Source: Alphaproteobacteria bacterium (lineage in GTDB: Bacteria; Pseudomonadota; Alphaproteobacteria; UBA8366; GCA-2717185). From it: a stretch of 64,000 bases of DNA. The translations under genes and the position numbers were made by a program. This document shows positions 18,169-26,927 of this stretch, piece after piece. Position 1 is the stretch's first letter. Every line of letters starts with the position of its first letter. Location of the stretch: positions 1 through 64,000 of the forward strand of contig WLWY01000015.1 in assembly GCA_012103325.1 (NCBI GenBank). The letters are read 5' to 3'. The notes under the pieces were generated by a model. It searched no databases. It was not told the origin of the DNA and saw only the letters and a list, made by a program, of their open reading frames with translations.

Positions 18169-20007
18169 ATGCATTTTCCCTTCAGGCTTAGCACGGCAAA
18201 ACGGGATCTTTTAATCTGTGTGATTATTGTCGCCGGATTGTTTCTGCTGGCAGGCCATTACGATCTTCTCGAGCGCTGGAATGTTTGGTCGAAAACCCAC
18301 GAGATGTGGGCGTTCGACGAGGTCGTTGCAGTGTTGGCTTTATGCAGCGGAGGCTTCTCCTGGTTCGCTTATCGCCGCTGGCGAGCGGCCAAGGACCAGC
18401 TACGCCAAATCCTCAACATCAATCGGGAACCAAATAAGGAAATTGAGGCGCTCGAGCGGGTGCAAAGAAAACTCAACGAAAGCGAGGAGAGATTTCGGCA
18501 AGCGACGAAGATGGCGCAGCTCGGTTACTATATTTGGGATGCCGCTACGGATCGGTGCCATTACTGCTCAGATGAGTATGCTTCCATGCACGGCCTTTCG
18601 CCGGAACAATTCATCGCCCAAGCTTCGGGATTGGATGGCGAGTTTTCCTTAACGCACCCGGACGACCGTGACGAAGTGCAAAGTGCGATGAAGGCCCTCC
18701 GGGAAGGCGTATTATTCGAGATGGAATACCGGACGATTGCGCCAGATGGCACCGCGCGACATGTGCGGGAAATTGCCCACCCTGTGTTCGATGAAGAGGG
18801 CAGGGTCGTGCGTGAGATTGGCGTTTGCCAGGACATTACCGATATGAAGCGCGCCGAAACGCTTCTGGCGCGGGCGGTGGACGTTATACCCGGACTTTTT
18901 GCGCTGTTCGATGCCGAGGACCGGCTGGTTGTCTGCAACCAGAAATATCGCGAACTATATGAAACAGAATCAGCGGCCGTTGTGCCGGGTGTCAAATTCG
19001 AGACATTGGTACGTTCCTTCGCCGCTGCGACAGGTGTCGGCGATTCGGCTGCTGACACCGAAGATTGGGTGGAAAGACGGCTGGATCGGCGTAACAGCGG
19101 AACGCGGTCACAAGAATATCGACGCCGAGACGGCGAGTGGATCGAAGTCAGCGACCACTTCTTGGAGGACGGGAGCGTATTCACCGTCGGCATGGTTATA
19201 ACCGAGCGCAAGCGAGTTGAAGCGGAACTCCTACAGTCTCAAAAAATGGAAGCCGTCGGTCAGCTGACCGGCGGGGTTGCTCATGACTTTAATAATCTGC
19301 TTGGTGTGATTATGGGCAACGCCGAAATACTCGAAGACGAAGTCGGGCAACGCAATTTGTCGGTTCAGGCGATATTCCGTTCGGCGCAGCGTGGTGCGGA
19401 GCTGACTCAGCGTTTGCTTGCGTTTTCTCGCCGACAACCATTGCGACCATCGGCCCTGCATCCAGCAGAACTGGTTGATGGAATGCATCAGCTATTAAGC
19501 CGTACATTGGGCAAGAAGATCGAGATTGACGTCGATATCCCCGCCTCGCTTTGGCATGTCGAGGCGGATCCAGGCCAGTTAGAGAACGCGTTGTTGAACC
19601 TCGCGCTTAATGCGCGGGATGCAATGCCGGATGGCGGAACTCTTCGGATTGTCTTGGCCAACGCCCCGATGAAGACATATGAAAATGCGGAATATGTGGA
19701 AGTGACTCCGGGGGACTATGTGTCATTGCGCGTGAGCGATACAGGAACCGGCATGGACAAAGACGTTCTGGAGCATGTCTTCGAGCCGTTTTTCACGACC
19801 AAGGATGTTGGTAAAGGCACCGGTCTTGGTCTTTCAATGGTTTATGGCTTCGCCAAACAATCGGGTGGCGATATTCATATCGAGAGCAGCCTTGGTCACG
19901 GTACCACGGTGACTATTTTCCTTCCTCGCGCTGGCAGTGGATCCGAAGCTTCTTATATGCCAGCGGTAGCAGTGACAGGAGCGACAGGCCGACAAGTGCG
20001 ACAATAA
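18169..20007 (+). CDS. membrane PAS-domain sensor histidine kinase
   Basis: About 612 residues. Two N-terminal hydrophobic helices (LLICVIIVAGLFLLAG and VVAVLALCSGGFSWFAY) are followed by a short coiled-coil-like stretch, PAS/PAC domain 1 (about 110-235), PAS domain 2 (about 240-360), a HisKA domain with phosphoacceptor His in GGVAHDFNNLLG, and a HATPase domain with N box NLALNARDAMPDGG, DTGTGM and GKGTGLGLSMVYGFAKQ. ATG 18169 is preferred over TTG 18133, but neither has a strong ribosome site. Relatives with this HisKA type often carry a receiver domain; here the protein stops soon after IFLPRA, and its last 95 coding bases overlap the end of the convergent TVP38 gene. Confidence 0.87.
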   Translation: MHFPFRLSTAKRDLLICVIIVAGLFLLAGHYDLLERWNVWSKTHEMWAFDEVVAVLALCSGGFSWFAYRRWRAAKDQLRQILNINREPNKEIEALERVQRKLNESEERFRQATKMAQLGYYIWDAATDRCHYCSDEYASMHGLSPEQFIAQASGLDGEFSLTHPDDRDEVQSAMKALREGVLFEMEYRTIAPDGTARHVREIAHPVFDEEGRVVREIGVCQDITDMKRAETLLARAVDVIPGLFALFDAEDRLVVCNQKYRELYETESAAVVPGVKFETLVRSFAAATGVGDSAADTEDWVERRLDRRNSGTRSQEYRRRDGEWIEVSDHFLEDGSVFTVGMVITERKRVEAELLQSQKMEAVGQLTGGVAHDFNNLLGVIMGNAEILEDEVGQRNLSVQAIFRSAQRGAELTQRLLAFSRRQPLRPSALHPAELVDGMHQLLSRTLGKKIEIDVDIPASLWHVEADPGQLENALLNLALNARDAMPDGGTLRIVLANAPMKTYENAEYVEVTPGDYVSLRVSDTGTGMDKDVLEHVFEPFFTTKDVGKGTGLGLSMVYGFAKQSGGDIHIESSLGHGTTVTIFLPRAGSGSEASYMPAVAVTGATGRQVRQ

Positions 20008-20665
20008 CTTCCGGTGTCAGTGCCGACGCAGGGGTGAAGGTGGCATTGGAGTCGAACACACTGCCGAGGCCCGCGCCGACTGAAGCGAAAACGAAAGCAC
20101 CGGGAACGATCCCGATCGCCGTGCCGATCGTGAATATTTTCAATCTGACGCCGAGGAAGGCTGGCACGAGATTGACCACGAAGAACGGAAACAAGGGCAC
20201 GAGCCGCAGGACAAGCAGATAGCTGAGCGCGTTTTCCTGAAAGCCGGCTTCCATCTTCTTGAGCCATGGGCCTGCCTTGGCCTTTAACGAATTTCCCAAG
20301 GCGGTTTGCGCTGCGCCGAAGATGCCGACAGCGCCCAATGTCGCACCCAGGACGATGTACGCTGTCCCGAGTACCGAACCGAACAGGAAGCCGCCGGCAA
20401 CGGAAAGAATGGCGCCGCCTGGGAGAGATAATGCCGTCACGACGATATAGATCCCGACAAAAGTAGCCACGGCTAGCAATCCCTGATCGTGAACGAACAT
20501 CATCAAAACATGACGGTTTTCTCGCAGAGCCTCGAAGGTCAGATAGTCTCCCACGCCGAAGCTGAAAGCAGCCGCTATGGCGGCGCCTATGAGGGCGAGA
20601 GGGGCGAACCGGCGCGCCTTTGCGATCCATCCGGTTGACGTGAGGGAGGCAGTATCGGTGCTCAT
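19913..20665 (-). CDS. TVP38/TMEM64 (DedA-like) membrane protein
   Basis: A 250-residue inner-membrane protein of the TVP38/DedA superfamily, proposed lipid scramblases or transporters. The conserved core LSLPGGAILSVAGGFLFGSV and RLVPLFPFFVVNLVPAFLGV is present, with about five or six hydrophobic helices. AAGGAG precedes the ATG. It lies 28 bases downstream of the disulfide oxidoreductase gene; the pairing of a TVP38 protein with a MerA-like flavoprotein recurs in proteobacteria. Its last 95 coding bases overlap the kinase end on the other strand. Confidence 0.87.
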   Translation of the reverse strand: MSTDTASLTSTGWIAKARRFAPLALIGAAIAAAFSFGVGDYLTFEALRENRHVLMMFVHDQGLLAVATFVGIYIVVTALSLPGGAILSVAGGFLFGSVLGTAYIVLGATLGAVGIFGAAQTALGNSLKAKAGPWLKKMEAGFQENALSYLLVLRLVPLFPFFVVNLVPAFLGVRLKIFTIGTAIGIVPGAFVFASVGAGLGSVFDSNATFTPASALTPEVIVALVGLSLLSLLPLAYKKLRIHCQREEGK

Positions 20666-20693
20666 GATTTGTCTCCTTGCTTTCCTGCTTTTC

Positions 20694-22130
20694 TTACGGA
20701 AGGTGCTGCATCAGTCCGACGACGCGTTTCGTCCGGTCGGAGAAAAGCGTCGGCGTGAAATAGGCGCTGGCGGCCCGCTTGGAAATTTCCCCACGGGTCG
20801 GGTAGGGCGCGATGATCGACGCCATGTCGGCGGCCTTCAAACCCGTCTGAACGGCCAGGACCCAGGGCAGGATCAACTCGCCGGCATGTTTCCCCACGAT
20901 GGTCGCACCCAGGATGCGGCCCTTGCGGCCCAGTACCGCTTTGATGAAGCCATCGGATGCCCGTTCCGCGCGGGCGCGGTCGACGCCATCGAAGTCCTGT
21001 TTTACGACGGTGACGGAAATGTCTTGCCGATGGGCTTCGGCTTCGGACAGACCGACATGGGCCAGTTCCGGATCGGTATAGGTGACCCAGGGGACAGCTT
21101 TGTCATCGACCTTGGCGGGCAGGTTGAATAGCGCATTTCGGATCACGATGCCGGCGTGGTAACCCGCCACGTGGGTGAACTGATAGCTGCCGGCGACGTC
21201 GCCGATGGCAAAGACCCGTTTGTTCGACGTGCGTAAGCGGCGGTCGACCGGGATGCCTCGTGCAGCGTATTGGATGCCGGCATTTTCCAGTCCCAGACCT
21301 GCAACGTTTGCGCTACGACCGGCCGCGATCAGTAAGTGCGATCCCTCAACCGATGTCGTTTTATGATCCCGGTGAACCAAAACGGAAATGCCGTTGCCAT
21401 GCCGTATGACGCTTTCGACTCTGGCGTTCTCGCGTATGACGACACCTTCCTGAAACAGCCGGCGCCGGACGATATCGACGGCTTCGGGGTCATCCTTGCC
21501 CATAATCGAGTCGTTTTCGATCAGCGTCACCTTGACGCCGAGCCGACGGTGCGCCTGCGCCATCTCGACGCCAATCGGGCCGCCGCCGATGATGATGAGA
21601 TGCTCCGGGCGTTCGACCAGCGAGAAGATCGTCTCGTTTGTCAGGTATGGCACATCCTCCAGACCGGGAATTGGCGGAATGAAAGCGGACGACCCCGTGG
21701 CGATGACAAACCGGCGTGCTTTGACCCGGTATTCACCCGCCTCGATCTCGTTGCGGCCGACGAACCGTCCCGCGGCCTGCAGAACGCGGACGCCAAGCCC
21801 TTCGAAGCGTTCCACCGAGTCGTGCGGTGCGATTCCGGCAATAACGTCGTTCACATGAGCGTTGACCTTCGCGAAGTCGATCGCCGGTTCGTGCCCGTTT
21901 ACGCCGAATTTTCCCGAGCGGCGTACCGTTTCGGCGGCGTGGCCCGCGGCGATAAGTGCCTTGGAGGGCACACAGCCATAATTGAGGCAGTCGCCGCCCA
22001 TCTTCCCTTTTTCGATGAGCACGACCTTGGCGCCCATCTGGGCTGCTCCGGCGGCCACGGAAAGACCGCCGGAGCCTGCGCCGATGACGGCAATATCCGC
22101 CTCGATCATTTGATTGCTGATGTTGGGCAT
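20694..22130 (-). CDS. MerA/Lpd-like FAD-dependent pyridine nucleotide-disulfide oxidoreductase
   Basis: A 478-residue flavoprotein with FAD motif VIGAGSGGLSVAAGAAQMGA, the redox disulfide in GGDCLNYGCVPSKAL, an NAD(P)-binding GGGPIGVEMAQAHRR, and FAIGDVAGSYQFTHVAGYH. It lacks the N-terminal heavy-metal domain and the C-terminal Cys pair of true mercuric reductase, and there is no 2-oxoacid dehydrogenase operon here, so it is neither assigned merA nor lpd. GGAGGA precedes the ATG. It sits between a cupredoxin-like gene and TVP38 in an apparent three-gene operon. The electron acceptor is unknown. Confidence 0.85.
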   Translation of the reverse strand: MPNISNQMIEADIAVIGAGSGGLSVAAGAAQMGAKVVLIEKGKMGGDCLNYGCVPSKALIAAGHAAETVRRSGKFGVNGHEPAIDFAKVNAHVNDVIAGIAPHDSVERFEGLGVRVLQAAGRFVGRNEIEAGEYRVKARRFVIATGSSAFIPPIPGLEDVPYLTNETIFSLVERPEHLIIIGGGPIGVEMAQAHRRLGVKVTLIENDSIMGKDDPEAVDIVRRRLFQEGVVIRENARVESVIRHGNGISVLVHRDHKTTSVEGSHLLIAAGRSANVAGLGLENAGIQYAARGIPVDRRLRTSNKRVFAIGDVAGSYQFTHVAGYHAGIVIRNALFNLPAKVDDKAVPWVTYTDPELAHVGLSEAEAHRQDISVTVVKQDFDGVDRARAERASDGFIKAVLGRKGRILGATIVGKHAGELILPWVLAVQTGLKAADMASIIAPYPTRGEISKRAASAYFTPTLFSDRTKRVVGLMQHLP

Positions 22131-22175
22131 TTTGAATCCTCCGATCGAAACGGTTTATTGCCAAGCTGTCTGGGC

Positions 22176-22655
22176 TTATCCTTCGACGATGATTTTGTAA
22201 TTCGGCGTGGGGTTGAGCGGGCAGGAATACAGGTATTCGCCGGGCTTCAAGGTGACGGTGTAGTCCTTGGTGACACCCGTCGCGAGCCCGCCGCCGGAGA
22301 CGCTGGGCAGTGACACCCGTCCGACAACGCCCGAGCCGCGCAACCAGAAGCCAAGCTCGTAGGGAACGTTCTTGTTGGTGACCCGGAAGGTGTATTGGCC
22401 CGGCTTCAGCTTCAGGACCTGCGATTTCGCGAGCCGCTCGTCGCCAGACCGATCGTTGATTTCTTCGCAATCGGCCTTCGCGTTCGATGTGAAGCCGTGA
22501 TCGACGCCCTCCGTTTCAACGAACTGACAGGCTGTTTGTGTCAAATTTACGATATTTGCGTTGCCAGCCGCATTTGCGGGTTGGGTTAAGCCAATGGCCG
22601 TTATGGCGGCAAAGACGGCTCCGAAAAAGCCTTTGCGAATTAGTGCGGTGTTCAT
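22176..22655 (-). CDS. secreted cupredoxin-like protein lacking copper ligands
   Basis: A 159-residue exported protein. Its signal peptide is cut near ANAAGN. The fold signature is that of a cupredoxin: LKLKPGQYTFRVTNKNVPYEL in the middle and LKPGEYLYSCPLNPTPNY at the end. The usual Cys-x-x-His-x-x-Met loop reads CPLNPTPNY, so only the Cys remains and the His and Met ligands are absent. Two more cysteines (TQTACQF and KADCEEIN) lie after the signal peptide and could form a disulfide or another site. It heads the operon with the MerA-like and TVP38 genes and is divergent from a LysR gene that probably controls it. Role unknown. Confidence 0.75.
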   Translation of the reverse strand: MNTALIRKGFFGAVFAAITAIGLTQPANAAGNANIVNLTQTACQFVETEGVDHGFTSNAKADCEEINDRSGDERLAKSQVLKLKPGQYTFRVTNKNVPYELGFWLRGSGVVGRVSLPSVSGGGLATGVTKDYTVTLKPGEYLYSCPLNPTPNYKIIVEG

Positions 22656-22850
22656 TGCTGTTCTCCATGCTTCATGCGTTAGGCAAAACGATTTGTTTCG
22701 TTGCCCAGGAGATGGAGATGCAAGCGACGGGGTTTAAATATAGATTGCCTTCCAATTCGATAGCTTATGGGTATAAAGCGAGCTAAACTGCTGGAATGAC
22801 GTACTATTTGGGGGAGATGGCGCGGCTTCCCCGCGATACGGGGGTTTGTC

Positions 22851-23732
22851 ATGGAAATGCATCAGGTGCGCTATTTCCTCGCCGTTTGCGAGACACTGAA
22901 TTTCACGCGCGCGGCCGAGATTTGTAACGTCGCCCAACCCTCTCTCACCAAGGCGATCAAGAACCTTGAGGAAGAGCTCGGGGGCGAGTTGATCCGCCGC
23001 GAGCGCAGCCAGAGCCATCTGACCGATCTGGGCCGACTAATGAAGCCGCACCTCGAGAATATCTATATGGCGAGCGAGGCCGCCAAGGCGGATGCCGACG
23101 GGTTCCACGCGCTGGAAACGGCGGCGGTCAACCTTGGTGTCATGTCGACCATCGGCCCGGCGAAGATGATCAACTTCATCACCAAGCTGCGCGAAGACAT
23201 TCCCACGCTGGATCTGAACATCGTCGAGGCGTCCGGGAAGGCGCTCGTCGATTTGCTGTTGAAGGGTGAGCTGGATATCGGGCTGATCGGGCTTCCCAAC
23301 CTGCCGGACCGGTTGGACGTCATTCCTCTCTACAAGGAGCGATACACAATCGCTTTCCCCGAAGGGCATCGGTTCGAGCAGATGGACACGGTGCCGGTGA
23401 GAGAACTCGATGGAGAAGACTATCTCATTCGTGTGCACTGCGAATTTTCCGACCATTTCCAGGAATTGGGTGCGGAATGGACGGTCAATACGAATGTTCG
23501 CTATCGCAGCGAACGAGAAGATTGGGTGCAGGCTATGCTCTTAGCGCGCATGGGGTGCAGCATCATGCCGGAGTTTCTGCCGGACCGGCCGGGCGTCGCG
23601 ACGCGCCCCGTCACCGACCCCAGCGTGTCACGCACGATATCGCTGGTAACCGTTGCCGGCAGGCGCTTCTCGCCGACACTCAACATTATGGTTCGTTTGG
23701 CACGGCAGTATTCTTGGCCTGGGGCCGTATAA
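22851..23732 (+). CDS. LysR-family transcriptional regulator
   Basis: A 293-residue LTTR with an N-terminal winged HTH (HQVRYFLAVCETLNFTRAAE and QPSLTKAIKNLEEELGGELI) and a substrate-binding domain beginning near residue 90. It is divergent from the cupredoxin-MerA-TVP38 operon across 195 bases, the classic layout for an LTTR and its target. A single Cys in LARMGCSIMPEF sits in the effector domain. A partial OxyR-like half-site, ATAG-N7-GTAT, lies upstream, but the match is weak and the inducer is unknown. Confidence 0.85.
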   Translation: MEMHQVRYFLAVCETLNFTRAAEICNVAQPSLTKAIKNLEEELGGELIRRERSQSHLTDLGRLMKPHLENIYMASEAAKADADGFHALETAAVNLGVMSTIGPAKMINFITKLREDIPTLDLNIVEASGKALVDLLLKGELDIGLIGLPNLPDRLDVIPLYKERYTIAFPEGHRFEQMDTVPVRELDGEDYLIRVHCEFSDHFQELGAEWTVNTNVRYRSEREDWVQAMLLARMGCSIMPEFLPDRPGVATRPVTDPSVSRTISLVTVAGRRFSPTLNIMVRLARQYSWPGAV

Positions 23733-23733
23733 G

Positions 23734-24255
23734 CTAAATATCCTGCCGGCGCGGGTCTTTGATCTCCGGCTTTTGGAATGGTGGGGTCTTCGTCGGCGGG
23801 ACCGGTGGCGGGATAATCTCGATATTGAGGTTCCCGAGTTCTTCCAAGGATTTCGGTGAGAACGGCGTTGCGATCGTGACGGTGGAACCTCGCGTCAGTG
23901 CGTCATCCACCGCTTGCTCGAGACGTTCCGCTAACTCCTGCCGCCAGGGCAGGATGTAATAACGCGGTTCTGGCATGTCACCGAGCTGCAGCCACAGATA
24001 TATCGCCTGTCCTTCTTCGAAGCTCACCCCGAGAACGACGGCGTTCAGCGCTTTGCGGTCGAACCACTCGAAATCTATCGGTTTGGGCCGGCTGAGCAGT
24101 TCGATCAACTGGACATAACCCAGTGGCAACAGGAGAGCGGCCGCGATCAGGGCAACGACACGGACGCGTGTGTGTCGCGGCGACCAGATGGCAATGGTCG
24201 CGAGTAAAGCGAACAACGCGACGATGGCTGCGAACAGGTAGATCAAGTTCTCCAT
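23734..24255 (-). CDS. hypothetical protein with two N-terminal membrane helices
   Basis: 173 residues, not recognised. Two hydrophobic helices (ENLIYLFAAIVALFALLATI and VVALIAAALLLPLGYVQLIEL) are followed by a soluble domain of about 110 residues with alternating hydrophobic pattern and a Pro-rich end (IIPPPVPPTKTPPF). Its start adjoins the end of the 200-residue ExbD-topology gene (1-base overlap), so it is the last member of a three-gene membrane module with the ExbB-like gene. Pro-rich tails after a membrane anchor recall TonB-like linkers, but no TonB motif was seen. Confidence 0.65.
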   Translation of the reverse strand: MENLIYLFAAIVALFALLATIAIWSPRHTRVRVVALIAAALLLPLGYVQLIELLSRPKPIDFEWFDRKALNAVVLGVSFEEGQAIYLWLQLGDMPEPRYYILPWRQELAERLEQAVDDALTRGSTVTIATPFSPKSLEELGNLNIEIIPPPVPPTKTPPFQKPEIKDPRRQDI

Positions 24256-24854
24256 TACATGGGCTCCGTGATCAGCCGGCGGCGTAACGTCGTAACGCTG
24301 TCATCGACCAATTCACCCTTGCTGGTCAAGCGGAAGCGGTATGCGGTTTCTTCTTGATGGCGCCGCTTCAAAGTGACTTGTGTTTTGAGGATCTGATTGG
24401 TCGATTCGAACTCCTTTCGAACGCTGACGACGACAGTGACCGGAACGGTCATGTCCTTCGGCAGCGGCCCGTACATGTGGACGTTGACGATATATTCACC
24501 GGCGGGGATGCCGCGGCTGTAGGCGACCTCGTAATTTTCGTTTGTCGCATCGCCTTCAATGCCAAGGTCGTCGCGGAGCAGATTGAAAACCTGATTGCCC
24601 AGGTTCCAGAAACCGACCGGCGTGGAATCTGGCCCCATAACCCAGAGGTCGACATCGACATGCTGTTCGCTCGGCCAGTGCATCTCGACGATGACGTTGC
24701 CCGGCGCCTTGTGGTCTTGCGCTTCGATCTCCGCTTTGCGCAGATGCGGCAGCAGCATAACGACCATGGCGACGAAGCCGATCAGGGCGAGCAGAATGAC
24801 GTCGCGAAAAATCGTACCCGATGATTCCTCTTCGAAATCGTCAAGCTCGTTCAC
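24255..24854 (-). CDS. hypothetical membrane-anchored protein (ExbD-like topology)
   Basis: About 199 residues: an acidic cytoplasmic N-terminus, one membrane helix (DVILLALIGFVAMVVMLLP), then a periplasmic beta-rich domain with VIVEMHWPSEQHVDVDLWV. One helix with a periplasmic domain directly downstream of an ExbB/MotA-type channel gene is the topology of ExbD/TolR, but the conserved helix Asp of ExbD is not obvious inside the helix. GTG 24854 has GGAG six bases upstream and is preferred to TTG 24866. The gene overlaps the end of the ExbB-like gene by 14 bases. Function unknown. Confidence 0.65.
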   Translation of the reverse strand: MNELDDFEEESSGTIFRDVILLALIGFVAMVVMLLPHLRKAEIEAQDHKAPGNVIVEMHWPSEQHVDVDLWVMGPDSTPVGFWNLGNQVFNLLRDDLGIEGDATNENYEVAYSRGIPAGEYIVNVHMYGPLPKDMTVPVTVVVSVRKEFESTNQILKTQVTLKRRHQEETAYRFRLTSKGELVDDSVTTLRRRLITEPM

Positions 24855-25481
24855 GCGCTTCTCCAAGTTCGATGATCGCGCCGATCAGGTTGATGGAACC
24901 GCTGGTCAGGATGCGGTGGTTGACGGTCAGCCAGACATAGAGCACCGCGCCGACCAGCGTTGTGTAGAGGGCGACGGACATGCCGCTGATCAAGGTCGCG
25001 ACCATGTTGGCGACACTTTCCACTTCTGTTGCCGCTTTCGGATCGACGCCGGATAGGGCGATGATGAAGCCGATGACGGTGCCGATCAGGCCCAGAAAGA
25101 CAAGGCCGTTCGCGACCTGGCGGACGACGGCAACGCCATTCGATAGTTTGAGTCGCAGGGCGCTGGCGCCGAGTGACCGGCTTTCCGGCCCGCGCCATAG
25201 ACGGTCGCGAGATATTTGGCCGCGCGCGTGCCGTCACGAGGCGCGCCGGTCCGTATATCGTTCAATTCGACGCTGGTGCGCCAAACTCGGGCACCGCAGG
25301 TGAACAGACCGAAAAGGAACACGGCAAAGATGCTTAGCGACAGTTCCATGGTAATCGGCACGAAAATGCCGTCCATCCAGCCTTGCAGATAGGCTGCGAC
25401 CAACAAGGCCATCGCGACCAGGTTAACCAACAGGAACCGCAGGAACAGGAGATACCTGTGCGGCTTAGAGATGAGCTCCAT
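24841..25481 (-). pseudogene. MotA/TolQ/ExbB-family proton channel gene split by a frameshift
   Basis: The first frame (from ATG 25481) gives a protein start with two membrane helices and runs to YGAG. The sequence then continues in the minus-one frame as PESRSLGASALRLKLSNGVA, through VRQVANGLVFLGLIGTVIGF to ISGMSVALYTTLVGAVLYVW, the two C-terminal helices of a MotA/TolQ/ExbB channel, ending at 24841. The break is within the G-rich stretch 25183-25196; restoring one G gives a continuous protein of about 213 residues. This may be a real mutation or a sequencing error. No classic slippery heptamer was found. With the two downstream genes it would form an energy-transducing membrane module. Confidence 0.75.
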
Positions 25482-25591
25482 TTCTTTCTCGACTCCCGAA
25501 CGAACCCGCTACCAAGATTGGTGCGCGGCGCATACCATACAAGCGGTGCGAAACAAGTGTAGTGCAAATCAAGAAATTGGGAACAGGCGCA

Positions 25592-26896
25592 ATGGACGAC
25601 AGCTTTGACGCAATCATTATCGGGGCCGGCATCATCGGATGTTGTGTCGCCTACGAGCTGGCCAAACATGGCAAACGGACCTTGAATATCGATAAGCTTC
25701 CGGCTTCCGGTTACGGGTCGACCAGCGGCTCCTGCGCGATTATCCGCACGCACTATTCGACTGTCGATGGTTGCGCGCTCGCCTATGAAGGGGTCTTCGC
25801 CTGGCGTCGATGGGCCGACTATATCGGGGTCACCGACGAACGGGGGATGGCGGTCTACCACAACACGGGTTGTGTCGCGATGCGGACCGAGTCCAACGAA
25901 CATCTGCGGCCGATGTGCGAGCGGCTCGATATCATCGGTATTCCCTGGGAAGATTGGGGTCCGGAAAAAATTCTCGAAAAGTTGCCGTTTTTCGATTTGC
26001 GACGGTTCGCGCCAGCGACCCTGCGGGACGATCCCTCCTTCGGCCAGCCTTCCGGTGGCGAGGTGTCGGGGGCGGTCTTCTTTCCCGATGCAGGTTATGT
26101 CAGCGATCCGCAACTCGCGACGCACAATGTTCAGTGCGCGGTAGAAGCGGCGGGTGGTGCGTTCCGGTTCAACGCTGAAGTCGCTGAAATCCGGCAATCC
26201 GAAAATCGCGTTGCCGGGGTGACCCTAGCTGACGGGACGCGGATCGACGCTCCGGTCGTTGTCAATGTCGCGGGACCGCATTCGTCTCGGCTCAACGCTA
26301 TGGCCGGCGTGCTCGACGATATGAATATCGAGACCAACGCGTTGCGCCAGGAAGTGGCCCATGTCCCATCGCCCGAGGGGTTCGACTTCGAGCATAACGG
26401 CTATGTTATCACGGACAGCGATATCGGAAATTACTGCCGGCCCGAAATCGGCAACCATATCCTGATCGGCAGCGAAGATCCCGAATGCGATCCGCGCGAA
26501 TGGGTCGATCCGGACGATTTCAACCGTGACTTCACCGATCAATGGACGACGCAGGTGCATCGCGAGGCGCAACGTATTCCGACGCTGCCAATCCCGAGCC
26601 GGATGCAGGGCGTCGTCGATCTCTACGACGTCTCGGACGACTGGATTCCGATCTACGACCGGTCGAGCCTCGATGGCTACTATATGGCGATCGGCACCAG
26701 CGGGAACCAGTTCAAGAACGCCCCGGTCGCGGGCGCGATGATGGCCGAACTGATCATTGCCTGCGAAGGTGGGCATGACCATGATGCGTTTCCGGTTCAG
26801 TATGAATTGCCGCAGACCGGCCGCAGCATCGATGTCGGCTTTTATTCCCGGCGTCGTGAGATCAACATGAACAGCAGCTTTTCCGTGCTCGGCTGA
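25592..26896 (+). CDS. FAD-dependent oxidoreductase (DAO family)
   Basis: A 434-residue DAO/sarcosine oxidase-like flavoenzyme. FAD motif IIIGAGIIGCCVAYELAKHG is at the N-terminus; VVNVAGPHSSRLN and the C-terminal GYYMAIGTSGNQFKNAP complete the FAD site. It probably oxidises an N-alkyl or alpha-amino acid. GTG 25562 would give 10 more residues; ATG 25592 starts just before the FAD strand and is preferred. A cupin gene follows after 31 bases. The upstream neighbour is divergent. Substrate unknown. Confidence 0.83.
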   Translation: MDDSFDAIIIGAGIIGCCVAYELAKHGKRTLNIDKLPASGYGSTSGSCAIIRTHYSTVDGCALAYEGVFAWRRWADYIGVTDERGMAVYHNTGCVAMRTESNEHLRPMCERLDIIGIPWEDWGPEKILEKLPFFDLRRFAPATLRDDPSFGQPSGGEVSGAVFFPDAGYVSDPQLATHNVQCAVEAAGGAFRFNAEVAEIRQSENRVAGVTLADGTRIDAPVVVNVAGPHSSRLNAMAGVLDDMNIETNALRQEVAHVPSPEGFDFEHNGYVITDSDIGNYCRPEIGNHILIGSEDPECDPREWVDPDDFNRDFTDQWTTQVHREAQRIPTLPIPSRMQGVVDLYDVSDDWIPIYDRSSLDGYYMAIGTSGNQFKNAPVAGAMMAELIIACEGGHDHDAFPVQYELPQTGRSIDVGFYSRRREINMNSSFSVLG

Positions 26897-26927
26897 GCGC
26901 CGAGAGAATCATGAGGGAGACTTAATC

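Noticed and set aside
20694..22130. Mercuric reductase (merA) or lipoamide dehydrogenase (lpd)
   Set aside because: No heavy-metal-binding head or C-terminal Cys pair, no mer genes, no 2-oxoacid dehydrogenase genes adjacent.
22736..22780. OxyR-type binding site upstream of the LysR gene
   Set aside because: Only one ATAG-N7-GTAT half is recognisable; the full four-element spacing is not met.
25183..25196. Programmed ribosomal frameshift in the ExbB-like gene
   Set aside because: No X-XXY-YYZ slippery heptamer or clear downstream structure was seen; a single-base loss in a G-rich run is simpler.
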